In this document: positions 35,073 to 41,940 of the stretch, piece by piece | Layout of the letters: every line of letters begins with the position of its first letter | How positions within the stretch are numbered: the stretch's first letter is position 1 | Source: Cercozoa sp. M6MM | Lineage: Eukaryota; Endomyxa: Ascetosporea | DNA: 41,940 bases | NCBI GenBank assembly: GCA_040357565.1 | Contig: JBDODJ010000097.1 | Direction: 5' to 3' (one strand) | Notes under the pieces: model-generated | Seen by the model: only the letters and a program-made list of their open reading frames with translations | What the model was told of the DNA's origin: nothing | The model's database searches: none | Made by a program: the position numbers and the translations under genes

Positions 35073-35254
35073 CGTCAGACCTACCTATTTACTGGGCTGG
35101 TGTTCAGGGCGTATTAAGACCACTTCTACGGTGAATATTTAGCGGATAAGTTAGCTGAGACGTCTGATGGGTACTAGAGCAATTTGACTTTGGGCGTTTG
35201 TGAGAATGCTGCGATCAGTTTGTCGCTTTTGTCGCAGAAAAGGACTGGGTCTAC
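35073..35254. other. Divergent promoter region
   Basis: Only 182 bases separate the start codons of the nuclease gene and the seven-TM gene, so the two probably share a bidirectional promoter. No specific motif is recognised. Confidence 0.5.
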
Positions 35255-36368
35255 ATGGAGGGCGAAGCGCCCTACATGATCGGTACGCACGTGTATGTGT
35301 ACTGGCTTCAACTATTTTGTCTATAGCCATCACGGTGCTGACGAATTTGACCTTTTTCCCGTGCATCTGGGTTCTGTACAAGCAGGTAGGTTGTTGCCTT
35401 TGATGCGAACAGCTGATGTGATTACGCCGTATTTTGTGCAGAGCAGACATTTAGAGTGCTTCCTCGGTGTGTTTACGATGGTGACGTCGTTCATGTATCA
35501 CCTGGCCGACTCACTCAACCAGGACGTGTTTCTGAATGAAGGCGATTGGCACCGACTTGATAAGTAAGGAGTAGCTGTATGTGTGATGTGTTTGGAGGGG
35601 CAGAGGACTGATCGATATTTGTATGTCTATATGTATATATATATCGCAGTGTGGGTGCCATCACGGGTTTCTGCACGCTGCTGATGTACCTGGGAGGCAT
35701 GCCGCGTGCCCCGCACCTGGTACATCGGGACTCAATCCCTCACAGTGTCCAAAATGTTCTTGTGTTTGTAGATGCTGAGCTACCTCTTTCTGGGTCTCAA
35801 CATGATTTTACAGGAGTGCTGTGCTTGGGACGGTACCCTTCATAGTTTTCCCATATATTGTATATATAATTCTATGCACCGTTCCCAGAGAGGTATACGA
35901 TTGCGCCGTTGCTGACGGCCGCCTGTGTGGGCGTGATTTACGCCGTGATGCACCCACGCTCGGACCGTTTCCGTTGGACACCACTAAAGAAGGTGCGCGG
36001 TCTCTTTTCTCATTGTGTCAGATTGCACGCGTGCGTTTTAATGCGCCCGCTTTCAGGGCCTGCTGTGGCTGGCTGCTGCCGTCGTGTGTTTTGTCAAGGT
36101 ACATTTGCAGAAACTAGAGTATTGTCTTGGCCTGTCAGTAGATGCATTTGTATGTTCAGGGCCTGGACGAGCACCAGGACTTTTTGCGAATCTGGCACGG
36201 TATTCTGGCTTTCGTTTTTTGTGCCTGTGAAACAATTGACGCATGTTGGCGCTAGGCCTGTGGCACCTGACGGTGGGTGCTTCGGGCTATTACATGTGGC
36301 AGACCGTGCCGCAGTTGGGTGATCTCGACTTTGTCGGCGACGTTGCCTCCAACAGCAAGCTTGTTTAG
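35255..36368 (+). CDS. Seven-TM protein resembling TMEM8/myomaker (CREST superfamily)
   Basis: Nine exons agree in phase and total 639 nt (212 residues): 35255-35282, 35327-35385, 35442-35563, 35650-35719, 35772-35832, 35889-35992, 36057-36098, 36160-36199 and 36256-36368. Seven hydrophobic segments follow one another: ITVLTNLTFFPCIWVLY, LGVFTMVTSFMYHLAD, VGAITGFCTLLMYLGG, MLSYLFLGLNMIL, IAPLLTAACVGVIYAV, LLWLAAAVVCFV and HLTVGASGYYMW. The conserved polar set of the CREST superfamily appears present: Ser-x2-Tyr-His in TM2 and His-x3-His (HGLWH) at TM7. Members include TMEM8/PGAP6 (a GPI-anchor phospholipase), myomaker and alkaline ceramidases. The length is close to that of myomaker (221 residues). 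The start is the first ATG of the first phase-compatible exon. A lipid-hydrolase role is inferred from the family and is not shown. Confidence 0.68.
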
Positions 36369-36806
36369 GACGCCTCGTGAGTTCTTCGGTTTCTGTTCAT
36401 TTATTTTTCTTCTCGTTGTGAAGTGAGCGTTTTCCGTTTTGTCCCGGGTCGCTGCGCTGGCGTGACAGGCTTTAACTACGGTCAATTTAGCGATACCACT
36501 AGCACATACGTGCCAGTGCACAAAGGACGGCAAATAAACGAAACCACACCACCACCCCCTCCGACTCCGCGCGGACCGTCTTAAAACGATCTACCATTGA
36601 GTCGTCGGTGGGCTCGCTTGCCGGCTTAAAAATTTCCGACCCTAGCGACTAGGCATCCGCCGCTTAGTTGTTAAATTGAAACACCAATCAATCAACGAAA
36701 CCACGCCAACAAAACCACGCCAACGAAAACTGAGAACCGTGCGGTGGTAGCCAGGAAATTGGCATAAGCAGGTGATCGGTTTGCTAATTCAGTGATAACG
36801 ACTAGA
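36369..36806. other. Intergenic with short direct repeats
   Basis: About 440 bases. It includes two adjacent copies of AAACCACGCCAAC (near 36700-36727) and a related AAACGAAACCACACC (near 36535). Otherwise nothing is recognised. Confidence 0.5.
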
Positions 36807-39800
36807 ATGGCGCACGCTGAAGTGTCTAAACTTGCTTACCGAGGCTGCTGCGTTGTGTTCTTCGCTTTTGGTACCAAAATGACCAATCACAATGACCTAG
36901 GTTGGCGAAATCGATGTTGTGGTGCGTCTTTCTTACTTCGGCCTCAGCGAAAGGCACAGCGGCAAGGTCGTTACTCTCAGCGTACGTCCTGATCTCGCGT
37001 TCACATGGCGTTTTTCATGGTTTGTCTGATAGTTGGGCAATAACACGCTCCTACCAGAGGCGAGGTCTTGGTCAAGCGGGTAGTAAATTAGGACTTCAGT
37101 TGTATCGCAGTAGCTAGGGTGCATATTGAGTACGCACATTGACATGCATGTAGCACTGCAAAGGGAAGCACGACGCGCGACACTGACTGGCGCTTTCTTT
37201 GGTGCGCTTCGACTAGCCGACTTGCTGGGGTATTGATACACTGCGTGAACCACCCCATCATTGATTGCAGTCGTGGAATTGCAACTGAAGCTACTTTCAC
37301 TCAGAGGAACGAAAGCGATGCTGTTGACTGCGCCTGTTGTGCACTTGGTACAGTCGCACCAAGACCCATGATGATAGAGAGACTGTGTCAGTGTCTGAGT
37401 AGATTCTGCCGAGTGCGGCGAGGGCCAACTCGGACCTCGTGATTTTTGGTGCCGTTCGTGCCCTTATGTCACAGGTGTGCTCTTGTCGACACTGCGAGAC
37501 ATATCATCCAGCATGCTTTCTTTCTGTCAATCACTTCAGTTGTCGCGGAAGCACGTGGCGACACTGACGCCCCCTCTCTTCGCCCTATCCGTAGCTGCCT
37601 CCCAGTGTGTTTGTGGTGGTGGTGCTTTTGGGGTGGCACAATGACAGGGTTGCTCGCAGACTGCCGCACTGGCAACACTTGGTGCCTACGCGTGGAAGTA
37701 CGCGCCTTTCAACATTGCACTCTTCTTCTCCAAGGTCAATTTTGCCTTGTGAACACAGTGTAAATTATTTAACCTGGATTGTGTTGCATTGTTAGGTGAC
37801 ATCCTTGGGTCAGTCGCACTGCGAGTACATGTTTCGTGGCGAGGTAGCTTGTCTTTCCCTGAGAGGACATGCAATCACACGAACTGTGCGCGAAGGAACT
37901 CGCTGACTGTGGCGACGTTCAATACCATGGCTATGACTCGGTATCAACCAAGTTTGGATACCGTGATTGTGCCTGTGTTTTAGTTGTGTGCTTGTGAGCA
38001 GCACCACTGTGTGCACGCCTTTGGCAAGCGTGTTCTCCGCGGCATCGGCAAGTCCTTCCCGGTACCGCTACTCATTATGAGTGTAACTTACTGTGTTCGT
38101 TTTCTGAGGGTACCACATCTTGATGTCTAACGAAGGTGTACTTGCTGGTGCACGTGCTATCCTCACTGCGACGCAAGCGACTTTCGCCTGCTGTGGTTGT
38201 AACAGAACACACAGTCTTTCCCTGGGTTCAATCTGACGCTCCGTTTGACCCAGGAGCGAGTGCTGAGATCGACGCTTTTCTTCGCCTTCCTTACGTCCTC
38301 GACTCTGTCTGTGCCGTGTCTTGCTCGGTATTGTCGGTTTCTTCTTCTTTGTCGTGTATTTACGCTTCTATTGAATGCAGTGCACTGCAAACTCACGTAT
38401 TGAGACGAAAGAAGAACCGCAACTCTCCTGTCTTGGTCTACGTGTTGTTTGCTCTGGTAAATCTACTGCAGTCTGAAGTGCACCCGTGATATTCTATCTC
38501 TACATTGTATGTGTGTGTGTGTGTATGCGTGTGCGTGTGTGTGCGTGTGTGTGCGTGTGTGTGCGTGTGTGTGTGTGTGTCCAGTGTGCCCGCGTCTCAT
38601 TGCTATAGCGACAGGTCTCTTGCAGGTCGAAGCTCGAAGTCGACGTCGCCGCGGTCGATCGCGACGGGTGGTAAATACGCTGTTTTAACGATAAAACCAT
38701 CGTCGCTCATGTTTTGGTGCCTAAAAATACGTTCAGGTTCACGACTCACACTACAACATTGACTTGCTGGGTGATGAGACCCCAATGCCGACCTACGATC
38801 CGGGTACTGTATCTATATATATTGCGTCGATGCGAATTGGTAGCGTCATTGTCGTGAATATTGTTAGACCAGCACTCGGGTGGACCAGGGGATCATGACA
38901 GCAAGTCGCGTAGTGGCAGCAAATCTGGCAGTGGCAGCAAGTCGCGTAGTGGCAGCAAATCTGGCAGTAGCAGCAAATCTGGTAGTGGCAGCAAGTCGCG
39001 GAGTGGAAGCAAGTCGCGGAGTGGCAGCAAGTCCGGTAGTGGCAGCAAGTCGCGGAGTGGCAGCAAGTCGCGTAGCGGCAGCAAGTCGCGGAGTGGCAGC
39101 AAGTCGCGTAGTGGCAGCAAGTCGCGTAGCGGCAGCAAGTCGCGTAGCGGCAGCAAGTCGCGTAGCGGCAGCAAATCTGGCAGTGGCAGCGAATCCCGCA
39201 GCAAGTCGCCGAGGTACAAATAACATTTTAAAGTCTTTAAATTTACATCCGTATTCCTCTATCGCAGACCGACACCTGCGCCGAGTCAGCCTCCTGTTAT
39301 GTAAGTTCATTTGTGCTGCCTAAATACAAATCATTCATTGAGAGCAGCAAGTGCCTGAAGGAAAAGATCAAAATCCAAAACCTTAAAGACGAAAATGAAA
39401 GGTAAATTTAAACTTACTCAACTTATTTTTGACCAAACCCCAGGACTAAAACTGAGATGCAACAAATGCAAAATGCGCGTAGGCTGCGCGAAGTTATTGC
39501 CGAGCTACAGCAGCGATGTCCACCGAGTACAACAACGACGACGGCGTACCCGATGCCGCCCTCCGTACCCGTGCTGCAGAACTCGGACTTCGAGGAGCCT
39601 GATGTCGACTGCAGCTACGGAGAGCCGCAGATCGTGAGTCACGTTCCACACTGGTTTAGCAGCAGCGGCTCCTATACTCTCTTGGTATCAAGCAACTCAC
39701 GGTACGATGCATGAAACTGCTGCTCACACACATGCGTGTAGTGCAAGAATGAAGGCGGCCAGGCACTAAAGCTCGGAGACGCTACTATCTCTCAGTGCGC

Positions 39801-40009
39801 TGACCGGGTCAGCACTGACTACGTCACTTTTGCCGATCGCGATGCATGGCTTACGTTCAAGGCCAAAGCTTCGTACGCAGGCAACGCACTGCGCGTGGTG
39901 TACGGGGTCGGTCGTCGCAGCTGTAGCGACTGGGACTGTAAATTTACCTCCCAGACATACATACTTACCTACCTACAGCAGTGCCTACATACCTACATAC
40001 ATACATACA

Positions 40010-40043
<34 letters not shown>

Positions 40044-40399
40044 CATACATACATACATACGCACATACGTACACACATACGTACACACATACATACACAC
40101 CTATATACGTGCATACACGCATACAGACACATCTATTGCATTCTGTGGTATTAGACACGGCCGGTTGGACTTGGCATGAGCTCACGAATTGCTCCGTCAA
40201 TGGAGTTGCTCCGCCCGCCAACAGCTACAATGCGCACGTCGTTCTGAGCGATTCGCGCTGGACCGATGTCATGTGCGACTTTGAGCTGCCGAGCGACGCG
40301 AGCGCTGTCACTATTGTGCTGGAAGGCGCAGATGCAGCGAACACTATCGTCGACGATGTGCAGCTCTACGTCGAAGACGATGGGTTCGTTCGCTTGTAA
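36807..40399 (+). CDS. Multi-TM protein with Ser/Lys/Arg repeat, coiled coil and jelly-roll domain
   Basis: Predicted exons: 36807-36851, 36901-37009, 37060-37079, 37114-37229, 37271-37347, 37403-37474, 37540-37590, 37648-37734, 37796-37843, 37896-37940, 38002-38094, 38136-38195, 38215-38327, 38381-38456, 38626-38667, 38737-38803, 38868-39213, 39268-39300, 39348-39401, 39444-39684, 39742-39937 and 40155-40399. All junctions from 37271 onward keep phase; the 37229/37271 junction does not. The first part has hydrophobic helices (ALATLGAYAWKYAPFNIAL; VPLLIMSVTYCVYLLVHVL; STLFFAFLTSSTLSVPCLA; VLVYVLFAL). Then come a basic segment (RSRRRRGRSRR), about 16 copies of SKSRSG/SKSGSG, a Pro-rich hinge, a coiled coil (KCLKEKIKIQNLKDENER) and a Thr-rich linker. 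The C-terminal domain begins LQNSDFEEPD, contains AGWTWHE and ends TIVDDVQLYVED, which looks like a carbohydrate-binding jelly-roll. Two separate genes fused by my splicing are possible. I do not recognise the membrane part. Confidence 0.55.
38509..38580 (+). repeat. (TG)n microsatellite intron
   Basis: TG/GCGTG run in the intron 38457-38625, between the membrane part and the basic segment of the preceding gene. Confidence 0.9.
38905..39190 (+). repeat. 18-nt coding minisatellite (SKSRSG unit)
   Basis: About 16 tandem copies of an 18-base unit close to GGCAGCAAGTCGCGTAGT, all in frame. Units alternate Arg (CGT/CGG) and Gly (GGT/GGC) at the variable position. The reverse strand is also open throughout, which is a by-product of the unit. 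Confidence 0.9.
39970..40130 (+). repeat. (CATA)n microsatellite intron
   Basis: CATA tetranucleotide run with variants, inside the intron 39938-40154 that separates the last two exons of the jelly-roll part. Confidence 0.9.
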
Positions 40400-40495
40400 A
40401 CCACGGACCGGGAACGCCAGTCTCACTCTCCTCTCTTCCACGCCCCACTGAACTATCGATCGGATACCCTCCCACTGAACATCTTGAACCGACAT

Positions 40496-40609
40496 ACTTT
40501 TCAGTACTTTGATTAGTAAACTGACTTTTTAACTGTGCTGATTCCAGTACTTTGATTAGTAAACCGACAGTACTTTTCAGTACTTTGATTAGGAAACTGA
40601 CTTTTTAAC
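40496..40609 (+). repeat. Three imperfect direct repeats
   Basis: The unit TACTTTGATTAGTAAACTGAC and its flanks occur three times: 40496-40533, a shorter copy at 40544-40570 and 40571-40609. The outer two share 38 bases apart from one change. They lie in the intergenic region after the jelly-roll gene, so they could belong to its 3' UTR or be regulatory. Confidence 0.8.
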
Positions 40610-40777
40610 AGTTGACCGACGACCAACACAAAATGACAATTGCCAGGAAAAGGCGTTCTCTGCAGTGCCTTTCAGATCACTGCATTTCCGCGCCCAACGT
40701 GCGTGTGCTTGTGGTTTGAATCATCTTGTGCGTTCTAGGTGCTCAGCACGTGCGTAGAGGTCTGCGTGTCACACACA

Positions 40778-41109
40778 ATGTTTCGTCACTCCCAATCTTC
40801 TTTCAAGAAGGTGTTTTTGTTTTTGCTTCTTGGTGCGTGCAGTTACCCATATGTGCTGTGTGTTCAGACAGCTATTCGTTCGGTTACCGGTACAGTGGTC
40901 TGTCCAGATTGGAGGAATGTGGTTGTATTGGTGCGCAGGTGCGGCACAAGACCCGGCTCTGTATGCGCTCGTGCAAGCGTGGCGCAGCCAGGGCCACCTG
41001 CTGAGCGACCTCGATCCGCTTGGCATTCGTCGCCGCGGTGAGGCGACGCCCGAGCTTCTACCGGCCTCCTATGGTGCACTTGCTTGCGTATATACATTTA
41101 CTCTAGAAG

Positions 41110-41162
<53 letters not shown>

Positions 41163-41611
41163 TGTGTGTATGTGTGCTGTGTCCACAGGTTTAAGCGAGG
41201 AAGATGAGCGTGAGATTCCGTGCGGCTTGTTGGACATGGGCAAGGTGCCGTTCCTCGGACCTTTCCTGGCGAGTCTGATACAACAGGCCGTGTGTGCAGT
41301 CGCGCGCGACGGTGCAGGAGGTGCTGCAGCACCTGCGCCGCAGCTACGCCGGCTCGATCGGCGCCGAGCTGTCGCACCTGCCGACGTCGGAGGAACGCGA
41401 CTGGCTCACGCAGCAGCTCGAGTCCGTGTAGGCTCTGCTGTCTCTGCCTGGCAACAAACACACCCTGTGTGTGTGTGTCTGTTGTGTGTATGTGTGTTTG
41501 TGTGTATGTGTGTATATGCATATCTATATCTATATATGTTTGTGTGTATGTCTGCGTGTACAGCAAGCCACTGACACCGGCACAGCGTCGCAACGCTTTC
41601 GTCACGCTTAT
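40778..41611 (+). CDS. 2-oxoglutarate dehydrogenase E1, N-terminal part only
   Basis: Six exons before the window ends: 40778-40810, 40843-40897, 40939-41073, 41189-41244, 41300-41421 and 41564-41611. The protein starts MFRHSQSSFKK, a short basic, hydroxyl-rich start compatible with a mitochondrial presequence. Then come ALYALVQAWRSQGHLLSDLD, the helix and DPLG turn typical of the 2-oxoglutarate dehydrogenase linker region; TPELLPASYGLSEEDERE; and EVLQHLRRSYAGSIGAEL with EERDWLTQQL, which match the stretch before the thiamine-diphosphate domain. The enzyme decarboxylates 2-oxoglutarate in the TCA cycle. The usual early FLSG...Y motif of E1 is not seen, so an upstream exon may be missing. Exon 6 ends at GTAGGG and its intron is the (CT)n tract, with no further exon in the window. 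DHTKD1-type E1 is an alternative. Confidence 0.83.
41104..41158 (+). repeat. (TA)n microsatellite
   Basis: Pure TA run in the intron 41074-41188 of the dehydrogenase gene. Confidence 0.95.
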
Positions 41612-41621
41612 GTAGGGGCCA

Positions 41622-41622
41622 T

Positions 41623-41689
<67 letters not shown>

Positions 41690-41690
41690 T
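41622..41690 (+). repeat. (CT)n microsatellite
   Basis: CT run immediately after the last visible exon of the dehydrogenase gene. Confidence 0.95.
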
Positions 41691-41940
41691 TATATGTATA
41701 TTAATGGAGATGTCACGTACAAAAATGTACATTAAGTAATGTGTATAGTAAAGTATAAATATATATACATATATTAGTATGTAAATATATAGTGTGTATG
41801 TGTAGATAATTATTTATATCTGCATAAACCAGTATATATATATATATATAAATTACTGTCTATGTACGTATAAAATCTATACATATATATATCTGTGTGT
41901 GTGTGCATGTACACCTACCTATATAATACGGGTGACTTGT
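41691..41940. other. AT-rich end of window
   Basis: AT-rich sequence with short (TA)n and (TG)n tracts. No exon is visible; it is probably a long intron of the dehydrogenase gene. Confidence 0.5.

Noticed and set aside
38905..39190. CRISPR array
   Set aside because: The units are contiguous without spacers and code in frame.
38864..39310. Long reverse-strand frames over the SKSRSG repeat
   Set aside because: All six frames stay open because of the 18-base unit. The plus frame joins flanking exons in phase.
41220..41574. Unspliced frame through the dehydrogenase exons
   Set aside because: The frame VCAVARDGAGG loses the family pattern. Splicing 41245-41299 restores EVLQHLRRSYAGSIG.

Overview
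The window is nuclear DNA from a eukaryote, most likely a unicellular alga or protist; I cannot place it more precisely. The evidence is dense protein-coding genes on both strands, GT-AG introns that are mostly 30-100 nt, the standard genetic code, a mitochondrial 2-oxoglutarate dehydrogenase, a HECT ubiquitin ligase, an EF-hand protein and a PH-domain protein, and very abundant (AC/GT)n and (CT)n microsatellites. Four runs of N interrupt the assembly, all inside repeats. I reconstructed genes by hand, joining exons only where reading frame and splice phase agree. Most junctions satisfy this; the exceptions are stated in each entry.

Layout. 1-75: G-rich array. 88-625 (-): partial unknown gene. 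1082-3049 (+): coiled-coil, poly-Gln protein. 3478 to about 5830 (-): ankyrin/coiled-coil protein. 6052-8502 (+): four-TM protein with a coiled-coil tail. 8709-9137: inverted-repeat element with a G-rich core. 9485-9972 (-): coiled-coil protein. 10134-25255 (+): HECT ubiquitin ligase of about 4776 residues. 25585-26608 (+): EF-hand protein. 26765 to about 27730 (-): unknown protein. 27666-30055 (+): PH-domain protein. 30286-32231 (-): unknown helical protein. 32690-35072 (-): membrane-anchored S1/P1-type nuclease. 35255-36368 (+): seven-TM protein resembling TMEM8/myomaker. 36807-40399 (+): multi-TM protein with a Ser/Lys/Arg repeat tail and a jelly-roll domain. 40778 to the right edge (+): N-terminal part of 2-oxoglutarate dehydrogenase E1.

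There is no operon-like organisation. The genes look functionally unrelated and are arranged head-to-head, tail-to-tail or in tandem with intergenic gaps of a few hundred bases. The centrepiece is the giant ligase. It combines a seven-blade RCC1 propeller, two SPRY-like domains, three discoidin-like beta-sandwiches, two LamG-like domains, an NZF zinc finger, a UBA domain and a complete HECT domain in one reading frame. The last intron of this gene is essentially a microsatellite that begins at the splice donor.

Repeats follow a pattern. Long microsatellites and CCCTA- or GGGGTAAA-type arrays sit in introns or between genes, whereas coding repeats (poly-Gln, the 18-nt Ser/Lys/Arg unit) keep frame. 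Two genes need a one-base correction to be intact (one in a 9-G run), which may be assembly error rather than decay.
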